This document shows, piece after piece, positions 43,073 to 52,141 of a stretch of DNA of 64,000 bases. This DNA comes from Rhodoferax sp. TH121 (lineage in GTDB: Bacteria; Pseudomonadota; Gammaproteobacteria; Burkholderiales; Burkholderiaceae_C), in assembly GCF_002251855.1 (NCBI RefSeq), contig NZ_NOXW01000020.1:124001-188000 (forward strand), read 5' to 3'. A program made the position numbers and the translations under genes. The notes under the pieces were generated by a model. The model was not told the origin of the DNA, searched no databases, and saw nothing but the letters and a program-made list of their open reading frames with translations. Numbering within the stretch: the first letter of the stretch is position 1; each line of letters starts with the position of its first letter.

Positions 43073-44078
43073 CGGCCGGCGGCAGGCCAGCGAACACATC
43101 CATGGGCTGCCACTCCAGCGGCAGGCGGATGTCCACGCCGTCCTGGGCGGCCCGCTGCTGCAGGAACTGCATGGAGGCCTCGAAGTCGTCCAATGGTTTG
43201 GGCATGGGTTGCATGGGCAGGGTGGACGGAATCCAGAAGTCGTCCCAGTGGATGGGTATCACACGCCGCGCACCCACGGTGGTTACGGTCTCCCGCCAGT
43301 AGGCAGCTTTGTGTTCGGCGCTGCGCGGGCCCATAGCGCCAATGCCGAGCAAGATGACATCGGCCTTCACGCCCTTCAGCGCGCCCGGCACAAAACCGGC
43401 CGTGCCGGTGATCAGCAGGCTGCGCCCGTCGTGGGTGATGTGGGCCACATAGCTCTGGCCTTCTTTGTACTCGGTGGCGCGCACGGGTGGCTTCAGTGGC
43501 GCGGTGATCTCGCCGCCGGTAAAGCCCGTGGGCGTGTGCACCGCCGGGTACAGCGTGACGGTGAAGCGGCCGAAGGTGTAGGGCTTGCGCAGCTCGGCGG
43601 TACGAATCTGCGCCTCGGGCAGGCCCCAGCCGCGGCCCACCATGGCGGTGGAGCTGGAGCCCAGCAGCAGGGCACCGGTACGGCGCGCTACTTCAGGTGC
43701 GTCCATGGCGTGGTCGTAGTGGGAGTGCAGGGGAATCACGGCGGCCAGCTTGCCGGTGCGTGCGGGAATACCCGCGCGCTCCAGGCCCGCCGCAATCCCT
43801 GCCACATCGGGTTCCACCTGGCGCACAAAGGTGGTGAGTTTGTCGGGGCGGGAGAAAAAGCCATCGGTCAGCAGCGCGGTTTCGCCGTCGTCCAGCAGCA
43901 CCGTGGCCACACCTAAAAAACTCACGCGCAGTGGCGTCTGTGCGGATGTGGGGGCCTGCCAGCGCAGGGCGGTCAAGCCCTCCAGGCCGGGCGGATGGCC
44001 TAGCAGCCACGCCAAACCGGCGGCACCTGCCACCAACACCAAGAGAACGACCGCAGCCAGGCGCTTGAAGAATTTCAT
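43065..44078 (-). CDS. Metallo-beta-lactamase-fold hydrolase, membrane-anchored
   Basis: This 337-residue protein has an N-terminal hydrophobic anchor or signal (residues 8-26) followed by a UlaG/NAPE-PLD-like metallo-beta-lactamase fold. The metal motif is HSHYDHAMD near residue 118. 'RVSFLGVATVLLDDGETALL' opens the domain, and a late His lies in 'IPIHWDDFW' near 275. The substrate is unknown; relatives include lipid and lactone hydrolases. Two tiny open frames lie just upstream on the same strand with tight spacing, suggesting one transcript. Confidence 0.82.
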   Translation of the reverse strand: MKFFKRLAAVVLLVLVAGAAGLAWLLGHPPGLEGLTALRWQAPTSAQTPLRVSFLGVATVLLDDGETALLTDGFFSRPDKLTTFVRQVEPDVAGIAAGLERAGIPARTGKLAAVIPLHSHYDHAMDAPEVARRTGALLLGSSSTAMVGRGWGLPEAQIRTAELRKPYTFGRFTVTLYPAVHTPTGFTGGEITAPLKPPVRATEYKEGQSYVAHITHDGRSLLITGTAGFVPGALKGVKADVILLGIGAMGPRSAEHKAAYWRETVTTVGARRVIPIHWDDFWIPSTLPMQPMPKPLDDFEASMQFLQQRAAQDGVDIRLPLEWQPMDVFAGLPPAVK

Positions 44079-44093
44079 GCGCGCAGTGTAGGG

Positions 44094-44222
44094 TCAGCGG
44101 CGGAGGCGGCTTCGTCGCGTGCGTTGCAGGGCCAGCAGCTCTCCCATGCCTTGCACCAGGGCCAGCGTCACGGCCAGCCAAGGCAGCAAGGGACTGCGGC
44201 GGGGGGCAGGGCGGTGGCGCAT
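44094..44222 (-). CDS. Putative small membrane peptide, 42 aa
   Basis: This is an open frame of 42 residues starting with an ATG that shares one base with the stop of the 29-residue frame before it (TGATG). It ends 15 bases before the metallo-beta-lactamase gene. It has a positively charged N-terminus (MRHRPAPRRSP), one hydrophobic segment (LLPWLAVTLALVQGMGELLAL) and a strongly basic tail (RTRRSRLRR): one membrane helix with flanking arginines. The spacing suggests real, coupled translation, but short frames are common in GC-rich DNA, so this is tentative. Confidence 0.4.
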   Translation of the reverse strand: MRHRPAPRRSPLLPWLAVTLALVQGMGELLALQRTRRSRLRR

Positions 44223-44311
44223 CAGACTTCGATCAGCGCCACTGGCTCCAGCCAGTTGTCTTCGAACAGTTCGTCGAGCAAACGTTGCAGTCCAAGCAGT
44301 TTGAGGATCAT
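44222..44311 (-). CDS. Putative peptide, 29 aa
   Basis: This is an open frame of 29 residues, MILKLLGLQRLLDELFEDNW plus LEPVALIEV, with an ATG preceded by GGGAGC at about 8 bases. It looks like an amphipathic acidic helix. It overlaps the 42-residue frame by one base. The role is unknown. The remaining 150 bases up to the M14 peptidase start contain nothing else I recognise. Confidence 0.4.
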   Translation of the reverse strand: MILKLLGLQRLLDELFEDNWLEPVALIEV

Positions 44312-44461
44312 GGAAGGCTCCCGGCGGGTTGCAGATGCAGCCACTCTAGGTGGCGAATATGACGCTTTGATGGCACTGTGGTGGCCTAGCCTCAGCCCTC
44401 AGAAAGACGCTGCACAGGAATCCATGCGTGCCTATGCTTGCGCTTTCTTTGGAGCTTTGCC

Positions 44462-45472
44462 GTGTCTCTGCGCACTCTCGATGCCCTGACCGAACTGGAG
44501 CGGATCCTGCAGCTGGCCGGCAGCCGTGTGGAGGTGCGCGTGGTGCGTGAAGTGGATTGCCGTGGAACGACCTTGCCGGTGTACGCCATTGCCCTGGGCA
44601 ACCCGGCCCCCCAGGTGCCCGCCATTGGTTTCTTTGGTGGCGTACACGGCCTGGAGCGTATCGGTGCAGAGGTGGTGATGGCCTATCTGCAAAGCATCGT
44701 CACGCGCCTGACCTGGGACCACACGCTGCACCGCCAGCTCGAATCGCTGCGCCTGGTATTCATGCCGCTGGTCAATCCCGGTGGCATGGCCTTGGGCACG
44801 CGTGCCAACCCGCGCGGTGTGGACCTGATGCGCAATGCGCCCGTCGATGCGCTGGAGCCAGTGCCTGCCCTGGTGGGCGGTCAGCGCCTGAGTGCGCGCC
44901 TTCCTTGGTACCGTGGGGTGGCGGGCGCGCCCATGGAGGAGGAAAACCAGGCCGTGTGTGAGGTGGTGGCGCAGGAGCTGCTGCCGCGCGCCTTCAGCAT
45001 GTCGGTGGACTGCCATTCGGGCTTTGGGGTGCAGGACCGGCTGTGGTTTCCCTTTGCCCACACACGCCAGGCCTTGCACCACCTGGCCGAGATGTATGCT
45101 CTGCAGGCGATTTTTCGCCAGACCTACAACACCCACCCTTATGTGTTCGAGCCGCAAAGCCTGCAGTACCTGGCCCATGGCGACCTGTGGGACCACCTCT
45201 ACCTGCAGTCGCGCGCGCAATCTGAAGCGGTGTTTTTGCCGCTCACGCTGGAGATGGGCTCTTGGCTGTGGATCAAGAAAAACCCGCGCCAGCTCTTCAG
45301 CCGCCACGGCATCTTCAACCCGCTGATTGGCCACCGGCAGGAGCGCGTGCTGCGCCGCCACCTGTGGATGCTGGACTTTTTAACCCGTGCGGCGTGCAGT
45401 GCGGAGTCGTGGGTGCCGCAGGACAATCAGCGCCATGCCTTGCACGCCGAGGCGCTGCAGCATTGGTATTAA
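44462..45472 (+). CDS. M14-family (succinylglutamate desuccinylase/carboxypeptidase-like) protein
   Basis: This protein of 336 residues starts at the GTG at 44462, with GGAG 8 bases ahead. The zinc site is 'FGGVHGLERIG' near residue 60 (His and Glu ligands) with a third ligand in 'DCHSGFG' near 182. 'NPGGMALGTRANPRGVDLMR' and the catalytic Glu in 'LTLEMGSW' near 264 fit peptidase M14-like enzymes that cut amide bonds of small peptides or N-acyl amino acids. There is no signal peptide. The exact substrate is unknown. It converges with the AEC permease gene 10 bases away. Confidence 0.85.
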   Translation: MSLRTLDALTELERILQLAGSRVEVRVVREVDCRGTTLPVYAIALGNPAPQVPAIGFFGGVHGLERIGAEVVMAYLQSIVTRLTWDHTLHRQLESLRLVFMPLVNPGGMALGTRANPRGVDLMRNAPVDALEPVPALVGGQRLSARLPWYRGVAGAPMEEENQAVCEVVAQELLPRAFSMSVDCHSGFGVQDRLWFPFAHTRQALHHLAEMYALQAIFRQTYNTHPYVFEPQSLQYLAHGDLWDHLYLQSRAQSEAVFLPLTLEMGSWLWIKKNPRQLFSRHGIFNPLIGHRQERVLRRHLWMLDFLTRAACSAESWVPQDNQRHALHAEALQHWY

Positions 45473-45482
45473 TTGGTCCGGC

Positions 45483-46394
45483 TTACAGGGCGCGCAGCAC
45501 ACCCAGTGCAAAGGGCAGGCTGGCCATGCCGAGCAGGGTGGACAGGGTGACCAAGCCTGCGACATAGGCGCCGTCGTAGCCCATGCGCGCTGCCAGCACG
45601 TAGCAGCTGGATGCGGTGGGCAGGGCCGAGAAAGCCAGCAGGATGGTGGTCTGGGTGGGGTTCAGTCCAATGAGGAAGGCTACACCCAGCGCAGCGATGG
45701 GCGTAAGCGCATGGCGAATCGCCAGCACGGCCACGGCCAACGCCTTGCCACGCGCCAGCGCACCCAGCTGCATGCCGGCGCCGGCCGCCATCAGCCCCAA
45801 GGCCAGCGATGCCGCACCCAGGCGGGTGACTGTGGGTTCCAGCCAGGCCGGGATGCTGAAGCCCATGAGATTGGCCACCAGCCCGGAGGCCGTGGCGATG
45901 ATGAGCGGGTTGCGCAGCAACTCGCGTCCAAAACCCCGTTGTGCATGTTTGGCCATGGGCCAAACGGCGGCCACATTGAACAAGGGCACACACACACCGA
46001 TCAATACCGCAATCAGCTGCAGACCTTGTGGACCGGCCAGCCGATCGGCAATGGCCAGGCCGATGAAGGAGTTGAAGCGAAATGCAATTTGGGCACTGGA
46101 GGCGTGGTCGCGCAGGTCCATGTATCGGCCTAAGCAGGGCAGGCGCGGCAGGGCATAGGCCATGGCAATGCCGATCAGTCCCGTGGCCCAGCCCGCGCCC
46201 ATTAGGCTGGACGCTGCGCCCAAATCCAGAGGGCTTTTCACAATCGAGTGGAACAGCAGCACCGGGAACAAAAAGTAGTACACCAGCGACTCGACCTGCT
46301 CCCAGACCGGGCGGTTCAGGGCGGTGTAGCGGCAGACCAGGTAACCCAGCAGGATGAGGGAAAAATCGGGGAAGAGCAGTTGGGCGTAATTCAC
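45483..46394 (-). CDS. AEC-family permease (auxin efflux carrier-like)
   Basis: This 303-residue protein has ten hydrophobic segments. It matches the AEC family: 'LFPDFSLILLGYLVCRYTAL' at the start, 'VYYFLFPVLLFHSIVKSPLD', the mid-protein 'FRFNSFIGLAIADRL' with the conserved Asn, and 'LPTASSCYVLAARMG' near 265. It is expected to export or import small organic acids. The start is a GTG at 46394. It is divergent from the Bug receptor gene with a 113-base spacer that shows no clear site. Confidence 0.88.
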   Translation of the reverse strand: MNYAQLLFPDFSLILLGYLVCRYTALNRPVWEQVESLVYYFLFPVLLFHSIVKSPLDLGAASSLMGAGWATGLIGIAMAYALPRLPCLGRYMDLRDHASSAQIAFRFNSFIGLAIADRLAGPQGLQLIAVLIGVCVPLFNVAAVWPMAKHAQRGFGRELLRNPLIIATASGLVANLMGFSIPAWLEPTVTRLGAASLALGLMAAGAGMQLGALARGKALAVAVLAIRHALTPIAALGVAFLIGLNPTQTTILLAFSALPTASSCYVLAARMGYDGAYVAGLVTLSTLLGMASLPFALGVLRAL

Positions 46395-46507
46395 CCCGGA
46401 AGGATAGCAGCCATGGGCGGCGCGTTCGGGTTTCTACGGGGTAGGCATGTAAGCCTGTGTCGGCCGCCAAGCGGGTACCATCCCCGGCAATTCAACAGGA
46501 GATTGCC

Positions 46508-47470
46508 ATGCACCGTAGAGTTTTGTTTGCCATGGGGTTGCTGGCCGCATCGAGTGCGGCGCTAGCCCAAGGTTATCCCAACAAAGTCATCAAGCTGCAG
46601 GTGCCTTTTGCGCCGGGTGGCACCACGGACATCATCGCGCGTGTCATTGCCGATCCATTGGGCAAAGTGCTGGGGCAGTCGGTGGTGGTGGAGAACAAGG
46701 CCGGTGGTGGCGGTGTGGTCGGCGCCAACGAAACCGCCAAGGCTGCGCCCGATGGGTATTCCTTGGGTATGGCCACGGTGTCTACGGTGGCCGCCAACCC
46801 GGCCATCAATCCCAAAAACCCGTACAACCCGCTCACGGACTTCACACCCATTGTCAACATTGCGGCTACGCCCAACGTGATTGCGGTGCACCCCAGTTTT
46901 CCGGCCAGAGACTACAAGAGTTTCATGGCCGAGCTGAAGAAGAGCCCAGGCAAATATTCTTATGCGTCCTCTGGCACTGGTGGCATTGGCCACATGCAGA
47001 CCGAGCTGTTCAAGAATCTGGCAGGCGTGTTCATCACCCACATTCCTTACCGTGGCGCGGGCCCGGCCCTGAACGACACCGTGGGCGGCCAAGTACCGCT
47101 GATTTTCGACAACTTGCCGTCCGCTTTGCCCTTCATTCAGAGCAACCGCCTGGTGCCCATTGTGGTGGCCGCGCCCCAGCGTCTGGCACAGTTGCCCAAT
47201 GTGCCTACCTTCAAGGAAGTGGGGCTGGAACCAGTGAATCGCATGGCCTTCTATGGCATTTACGGCCCTAAGGGACTGCCCAAAGAGGTGGTGGACAAAG
47301 TCAATGCGGCCGTGCGCAAAGTGTTGGAAGACCCGGCTGTGCGCAAGCGTATTGAAGAAACCGGTTCGTTGATCGAAGGCAACAGTCCTGATCAATTCAC
47401 GGCCCAGATCAAGGCCGAATTCGAGGTGTACAAGAAGGTGGTGGAGTCCGCCAAACTGCGTCTGGAATGA
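46508..47470 (+). CDS. Bug/TctC-family periplasmic receptor
   Basis: This protein of 320 residues starts at the ATG at 46508 with CAGGAG ahead. A signal peptide ends at ALAQ near residue 21. The Bug family pattern is complete: '[20 protein letters not shown]', '[20 protein letters not shown]', '[18 protein letters not shown]', '[20 protein letters not shown]'. Bug receptors bind carboxylates for tripartite transport or sensing, and are hugely expanded in Burkholderiales. No TctAB genes are nearby. Its stop overlaps the xerD start by 4 bases, an odd functional pairing. Confidence 0.92.
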   Translation: MHRRVLFAMGLLAASSAALAQGYPNKVIKLQVPFAPGGTTDIIARVIADPLGKVLGQSVVVENKAGGGGVVGANETAKAAPDGYSLGMATVSTVAANPAINPKNPYNPLTDFTPIVNIAATPNVIAVHPSFPARDYKSFMAELKKSPGKYSYASSGTGGIGHMQTELFKNLAGVFITHIPYRGAGPALNDTVGGQVPLIFDNLPSALPFIQSNRLVPIVVAAPQRLAQLPNVPTFKEVGLEPVNRMAFYGIYGPKGLPKEVVDKVNAAVRKVLEDPAVRKRIEETGSLIEGNSPDQFTAQIKAEFEVYKKVVESAKLRLE

Positions 47471-48372
47471 CTGCGGGCGGCGTAGACACAGCAACGATCG
47501 ATACCTTTATCGATGCACTGTGGCTGGAAGAAGGGCTGTCTAACAACACCCTTCAGGCCTACCGCCGCGATCTCTCATTGTTCGCGCAGTGGTTGCAAAC
47601 CACACCCTTGGTCGCTGCGCAAGAGCTGCACATCCAAGGCTACTTTGCTGCCCAGCATGCGCAGACCAAAGCCACCACAGCCAACCGGCGGTTGACGGTT
47701 TTCCGCCGTTATTTTCGCTGGGCCTTGCGCGAAGGCCTGGTCCAGCAGGATCCGACTCTCAAGCTTGATGCGGCCAAGCAAGCCCCACGCGTCCCCAAGA
47801 CCCTGACTGAGGCGCAGGTGGAAGCCTTGCTGGCTGCGCCGGACACCAGCGAGGCGCTGGGTATCCGCGATCGCACCATGCTGGAGCTGATGTATGCGAG
47901 CGGCTTGCGTGTGAGTGAATTGGTAGAGTTGCGGGTGCTCAATGTAGGGCTGAACGAGGGCGTGCTGCGTGTGATGGGCAAGGGCTCCAAGGAGCGCCTG
48001 GTTCCTTTTGGCGAAGTAGCGGGTGCGTGGTTGCAGCGGTATCTGGGCCTGGCTCGGGGGGAGCTACTGGGGTCCAAACAAACCCAAGACCTGTTTGTCA
48101 CTGTGCGTGGCAGCAAGGCTGGCTCTGCCATGACGCGGGTGATGTTTTGGGGGCTGGTGAAGCGGTATGCCTTGCAGGCAGGTATTCGTGCGCCTATTTC
48201 ACCGCATACCTTGCGCCATGCCTTTGCCACCCATTTGCTCAACCATGGGGCCGATTTGCGATCCGTGCAAATGCTGTTGGGCCATGCCGACATTTCCACA
48301 ACCACCATTTACACCCATGTGGCGCGGGAGCGCTTGGCCGCTTTGCACGCCCAGCACCACCCCAGGGGGTGA
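47467..48372 (+). CDS. xerD: Site-specific tyrosine recombinase XerD
   Basis: This protein of 301 residues has an N-terminal SAM-like DNA-binding domain ('[20 protein letters not shown]', about residues 15-90) and a C-terminal catalytic domain. The catalytic residues are visible: Arg in '[12 protein letters not shown]', Lys in '[11 protein letters not shown]', HxxR in '[14 protein letters not shown]', His in 'LLGHADIS', and the nucleophile Tyr in 'TTTIYTHV'. XerCD resolves chromosome dimers at dif. No dif site is seen nearby. This is the housekeeping enzyme, not a phage integrase. Confidence 0.93.
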   Translation: MTAGGVDTATIDTFIDALWLEEGLSNNTLQAYRRDLSLFAQWLQTTPLVAAQELHIQGYFAAQHAQTKATTANRRLTVFRRYFRWALREGLVQQDPTLKLDAAKQAPRVPKTLTEAQVEALLAAPDTSEALGIRDRTMLELMYASGLRVSELVELRVLNVGLNEGVLRVMGKGSKERLVPFGEVAGAWLQRYLGLARGELLGSKQTQDLFVTVRGSKAGSAMTRVMFWGLVKRYALQAGIRAPISPHTLRHAFATHLLNHGADLRSVQMLLGHADISTTTIYTHVARERLAALHAQHHPRG

Positions 48373-48381
48373 TGTGTACCA

Positions 48382-48464
48382 GTCGCAACTCGCCGCCGGG
48401 CCGTCCCAAGACGAGTTAGCCCCCTTCGGGGACAGCGACCCGCGCAGCGGCGGGGCGTGGGGGC
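48382..48464. repeat. GC-rich hairpin repeat, copy 3 (between convergent genes)
   Basis: This copy differs from the other two in its outer stem: AACTCG pairs with CGAGTT, where the others have TTTCGC/GCGAAA. Both arms changed together. The second hairpin is GCCCCCTTCGGGGAC, then CCGCGCAGCGGCGGGGCGTG. It fills the spacer between the xerD and EAL-HDOD stops. Confidence 0.8.
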
Positions 48465-49715
48465 CTAATCCAGCAGGGTTTCAGCCCAGGCCAGGGCCTG
48501 CAGGTGTGCCCAGTTGACCTGATTGCTACTCAGGCCCAGGGCCAAAGAGGTGTTGGCAAAGGCTTCGTCATCTCCGGATTCACAGGCTTGCGCCAGGGCC
48601 AAATAGGGAGCCAAAGGGCCGGTGCCGTAGAGCAAAGCATCTGTGACGGTGTTCGGCAAACTCAAGGAAGCCAATGCGGCAGGCATAGGCAGGCCGAGCA
48701 GTGTGTCCAGAAGGGAAAAGATGCCAACTACAAAGGCGTTGTCGCTTTCGTCTGCGGGTAGTGTGTCAGCGGCCAGCAATTCCATGAGCCGTCCACGTAC
48801 GACCGCTGTACTGCCCACGGCAGGCGGCACACCGCCAGCTTGTGAAGTGGTCAGTAGCAGGGCCGCCCACTTGAAGAGTTTCTTGAGGCCCAACAACATC
48901 ACCGCATGCTTGAATGAGGTCACCTCCGTGCGCAGCCCAAAACTGGCAGAGTTGATAAAGCGCAGCAGGTTAAAGGACAGGGTCGGGTCCCGCTTGAGCA
49001 CTTCCTCAATTTCATGTGTGCTGGCCTGTTGGCGCACTAGGTTGATGAGTTGCAGGATGGTTGCTTGCGCGGGGCGTATGGTCTGCCCGTTGATCAGCAC
49101 GGGTTTGGCAAACCAGTAACCCTGAAACAGCTGTACACCCAACTCCAACAGCATGGTGTGTTGCAAAGCTGTCTCCACTTTCTCGGCAACCAGTTTGGCG
49201 CTGGATTTCGATTGCGCCAGCTTGACAAAAGAACTGACTGCAGCAGGTTTCAGCACCGATACATCAAACTTGATGAAAGAGGCGAGAGGCAGCCACGTTT
49301 CGTACGACCGAGTGAGCACCGAGTAGTCAAACGCCAGTCGGAAGCCTCGCGCGTGCATGGCTTGCAGTGTCGGAAGCCGGGTCTGAATCTGGTCGAGCTG
49401 CGCAATCGGCAAGGGCGGGATCTCCAGCACGATGTGGTCGGGCGCGACGAGTTCCAGATGACCACCGGCCAGGCTGTCATGGGTGCAGTTGATGAACAAG
49501 GTCTTCTTCTGCATCAGTGCTTCGTTGTCGGCCATTGACAAGAGATTGAAGAGCAACTGTGCATCACTGGATGCGGTGTGAAGTTCAGCCGAGACAGAGC
49601 GGTCAAACAGTTCGTAGCCAAAGACGCTGCGTTCACCGTCAAGAATCGCTTGGCGGGCAATCGCAACCGAGGGACCTTCGGATGACGTCGTGGTGTTGGG
49701 GGCGGTGTCAGGCAT
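48465..49715 (-). CDS. EAL-HDOD signalling protein with degenerate EAL
   Basis: This 416-residue protein is of the YuxH type. An EAL-like domain (about residues 15-205) precedes an HDOD domain (about 210-400, 'EIEEVLKRDPTLSFNLLRFI' then 'NSASFGLRTEVTSFKHAVML'). In the EAL part the key motifs are lost: YELFDR instead of E-A-L, FDYS instead of DDFG, although 'AEKVE' remains. It should therefore not hydrolyse c-di-GMP. It may bind nucleotide or partners instead. HDOD proteins act in stress, twitching and type-IV-pilus control in relatives; that is inference here. Confidence 0.9.
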   Translation of the reverse strand: MPDTAPNTTTSSEGPSVAIARQAILDGERSVFGYELFDRSVSAELHTASSDAQLLFNLLSMADNEALMQKKTLFINCTHDSLAGGHLELVAPDHIVLEIPPLPIAQLDQIQTRLPTLQAMHARGFRLAFDYSVLTRSYETWLPLASFIKFDVSVLKPAAVSSFVKLAQSKSSAKLVAEKVETALQHTMLLELGVQLFQGYWFAKPVLINGQTIRPAQATILQLINLVRQQASTHEIEEVLKRDPTLSFNLLRFINSASFGLRTEVTSFKHAVMLLGLKKLFKWAALLLTTSQAGGVPPAVGSTAVVRGRLMELLAADTLPADESDNAFVVGIFSLLDTLLGLPMPAALASLSLPNTVTDALLYGTGPLAPYLALAQACESGDDEAFANTSLALGLSSNQVNWAHLQALAWAETLLD

Positions 49716-49739
49716 GGTGGTCTGGGTATTCAGGGCATT

Positions 49740-50549
49740 CTAGACCTGCGGAGATCCACTGGCCTGCAAGGCCTGCAGCTCGGCCTCCGTGAAGCCAGCG
49801 CGTTTGCGGGCCAACAAATTAAAGGGCGGTTTGGGCCTGGGGGCGGCATGGCGTACCGCCGCTTGGGCATAAAAAGACGCGGGCTCCAGCCCCTCACGTT
49901 GACACAACCAATGAAACCACTGGTTGCCAACGGCGACATGCCCTACTTCTTCGCGCAGTATGGTGTCCAGAATCTCGCAAGCTTCCAGGGCTTGGGAAGT
50001 GCCGACCTTGCGTAGCTTGGCTTGTATCAGCGGGGTGGCATCCAGACCTCGCGCTTCCAGGGTGCGGGGTACCAGTGCCATGCGAGCGACTACATCGTGG
50101 CGGGTGTTATCGCACATGGTCCAAAGCCCGTCATGGGCTGGAAAGCTTCCGTACGTGTAGCCCTGGCGTTGCATATGTGATTGCAGAGACTGAAAATGTT
50201 GCGACTCCTCCAGCGCCACCTGCACCCAGTCGCGGTAGTAGGCTTCAGGCATGTTGTGGAAGCGCCAGACAGCATCCAGCGCGAGGTTGATCGCATTGAA
50301 TTCGATGTGGGCGATGGAGTGCATCAGCGCAGCGTGGCCCTCCGCTGTAAAAGGCGAGCGCCTGGGCACATTTTTGGGGTCAATGAGCAACGGCAAATCG
50401 GGGCGCCCCGGCCGCTCGGGCCATGCCAAATGCTGCTGGCAGTCCACGCGCAGTGTGTTTTGCCTTGTGCCCAGTTGCTGTACTGCTGCAACCTTTTCGG
50501 TGGGGTCACAGATGCTAAAGGCTTGCAGCGCGCAATGTCGAAGTTCCAT
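49740..50549 (-). CDS. DUF455 ferritin-like protein
   Basis: This 269-residue protein of the DUF455 family has a ferritin-like four-helix core: 'AALMHSIAHIEFNAINLALD' near residue 75, 'QVALEESQHFQSLQSHM' near 110, and 'ILDTILREEVGHVAVGNQWF' near 195. The paired Glu and ExxH residues (IEFN, EESQH, EEVGH) are the expected di-iron ligands. The function is unknown; oxygenase or hydroxylase activity is possible. It lies head to head with the gamma carbonic anhydrase gene, 38 bases between starts. Confidence 0.85.
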   Translation of the reverse strand: MELRHCALQAFSICDPTEKVAAVQQLGTRQNTLRVDCQQHLAWPERPGRPDLPLLIDPKNVPRRSPFTAEGHAALMHSIAHIEFNAINLALDAVWRFHNMPEAYYRDWVQVALEESQHFQSLQSHMQRQGYTYGSFPAHDGLWTMCDNTRHDVVARMALVPRTLEARGLDATPLIQAKLRKVGTSQALEACEILDTILREEVGHVAVGNQWFHWLCQREGLEPASFYAQAAVRHAAPRPKPPFNLLARKRAGFTEAELQALQASGSPQV

Positions 50550-50587
50550 CTCTACAATTCTAGTTTTGAGCAGTCTGGAGAGAGACC

Positions 50588-51112
50588 ATGGCTATTTATG
50601 AACTTGACCAGATTGCGCCGCGCGTCGCTGCATCGGCCTGGGTGGCAGACAGTGCCCAGGTAATGGGCAATGTGGAGTTGGCTGAGGACGCCAGCGTCTG
50701 GTTTGGTGCAGTGGTGCGCGGTGATACCGAGACCATTCGCATTGGCAAGGGCTCCAATATCCAGGATGCCAGCGTCCTGCATGCGGATATTGGCAAGCCG
50801 CTGACGATAGGCGAGAACGTGACTGTGGGACACCAAGTGATGTTGCATGGCTGCACTATTGGGGACGGATCGCTGATTGGAATCGGCGCCATCGTGCTCA
50901 ACGGTGCCAAGATCGGAAAAGGTTGCATTGTGGGCGCTGGATCGCTGGTCACCGAAGGTAAGGAGTTCCCGGATGGCTCCATGATCCTGGGTAGCCCGGC
51001 GAAGGTTGTTCGTGCGTTGTCTGCAGAGCACCAAGCCGGTTTGCGCCTGAGTGCGATGCATTACATCGACAATGCGCGCCGCTTCAAAAACGGACTGAAG
51101 AAAATAGCTTAA
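50588..51112 (+). CDS. Gamma-carbonic anhydrase family protein
   Basis: This protein of 174 residues is built of left-handed beta-helix hexapeptide repeats ('[20 protein letters not shown]', '[20 protein letters not shown]', '[20 protein letters not shown]'). The three zinc-ligand histidines are probably His in 'LHADIG', 'GHQVM' and 'LHGC'. It is YrdA/PaaY-like. GGAGAGAGACC precedes the ATG. It is followed by hslO 39 bases downstream on the same strand. Confidence 0.92.
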   Translation: MAIYELDQIAPRVAASAWVADSAQVMGNVELAEDASVWFGAVVRGDTETIRIGKGSNIQDASVLHADIGKPLTIGENVTVGHQVMLHGCTIGDGSLIGIGAIVLNGAKIGKGCIVGAGSLVTEGKEFPDGSMILGSPAKVVRALSAEHQAGLRLSAMHYIDNARRFKNGLKKIA

Positions 51113-51151
51113 CCGCTGGCCCTAGGTGGGCTGGCTTGAAGGGAGAGGTGC

Positions 51152-52141
51152 ATGTCTGAGTTGCACAAGTTTTTGTTTGATGGCTTGCCCGTGCGTGGCG
51201 CAGTGGTGCGCTTGACCGACGCTTGGGTCGAAATTCTGCGCCGACGCGCCTCCAACACCATCACTGGCGCCTATCCAGAACCCGTAAGAAACATGCTCGG
51301 AGAGATGAGCGCTGCGGCGGTGCTGATGCAGGCCAACATCAAATTCGATGGTGCCTTGGTGCTGCAGATATTTGGTGATGGGCCGGTGCAGGTCGCGGTG
51401 GTAGAAGTGCAGTCGGATTTAACGCTGCGCGCCACCGCTACGGTTGCTGGTGAGGTGCCTCAGGGTTTGCCCCTGAGTCAGATGGTCAATGTCCACAACC
51501 AAGGTCGTTGTGCCATCACGCTCGATCCCAAGACCAAGTTCCCGGGGCAGCAGCCCTACCAGGGGGTTGTGCCGCTGTTTGATGACCACGGACAGCCGAT
51601 TGAAAAGCTCAGTGCTGTTTTGGAACACTACATGCTGCAGAGTGAGCAGCTGGATACGACGCTCGTGCTCGCGGCCGATGACAAGGTGGCTGCGGGCTTG
51701 TTGATCCAGCGCCTGCCCATGCAGGGGGAAAATAATTTGTCGGGCAGCTTGGTTACCAAGGAGAACGAGGATGCGATTGGCCTGAACGAGCATTACAACC
51801 GCATCGCTACTCTGGCGGCCAGTCTCAAGCGCGAGGAGTTGTTAACCCTGGATGTGGACACAATTCTTCGCCGCCTGTTTTGGGAGGAGCAGGTCACCCG
51901 CTTCGAGCCATTGGCGGGAGAGACAGCTCCCCGGTTTGTTTGCAGTTGCAGTCGCGAACGTGTCGGCCGAATGATTGTCAGCTTGGGGCGTGAAGAGGTG
52001 GAGAGCATCCTGTCAGAGCGCGACGATATCGAAGTGTCCTGCGATTTCTGCGGCGCGCAGCAGCGCTTTGATCCGGTAGATGCAGCCCAGCTATTTACCG
52101 ATCCCGTGCAGCGCCTGGACGGAGGCTCAGACGCGCACTGA
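51152..52141 (+). CDS. hslO: Redox-regulated chaperone Hsp33
   Basis: This 329-residue protein is an Hsp33-type holdase. The N-terminal chaperone core is complete. The C-terminal redox switch has the CxC pair in 'FVCSCSRERVG' near residue 273 and the CxxC pair in 'VSCDFCGAQQRF' near 306. These four cysteines bind zinc when reduced and form disulfides on oxidative unfolding. GGGAGAG precedes the start. The 3' end overlaps the convergent NadR-like kinase gene by 15 bases. Confidence 0.95.
   Translation: MSELHKFLFDGLPVRGAVVRLTDAWVEILRRRASNTITGAYPEPVRNMLGEMSAAAVLMQANIKFDGALVLQIFGDGPVQVAVVEVQSDLTLRATATVAGEVPQGLPLSQMVNVHNQGRCAITLDPKTKFPGQQPYQGVVPLFDDHGQPIEKLSAVLEHYMLQSEQLDTTLVLAADDKVAAGLLIQRLPMQGENNLSGSLVTKENEDAIGLNEHYNRIATLAASLKREELLTLDVDTILRRLFWEEQVTRFEPLAGETAPRFVCSCSRERVGRMIVSLGREEVESILSERDDIEVSCDFCGAQQRFDPVDAAQLFTDPVQRLDGGSDAH

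Noticed and set aside
47467..48372. Tyrosine recombinase as sign of an integrated element
   Set aside because: Length and sequence fit housekeeping XerD. No attachment site, tRNA or phage genes are nearby, and neighbours are chromosomal genes.
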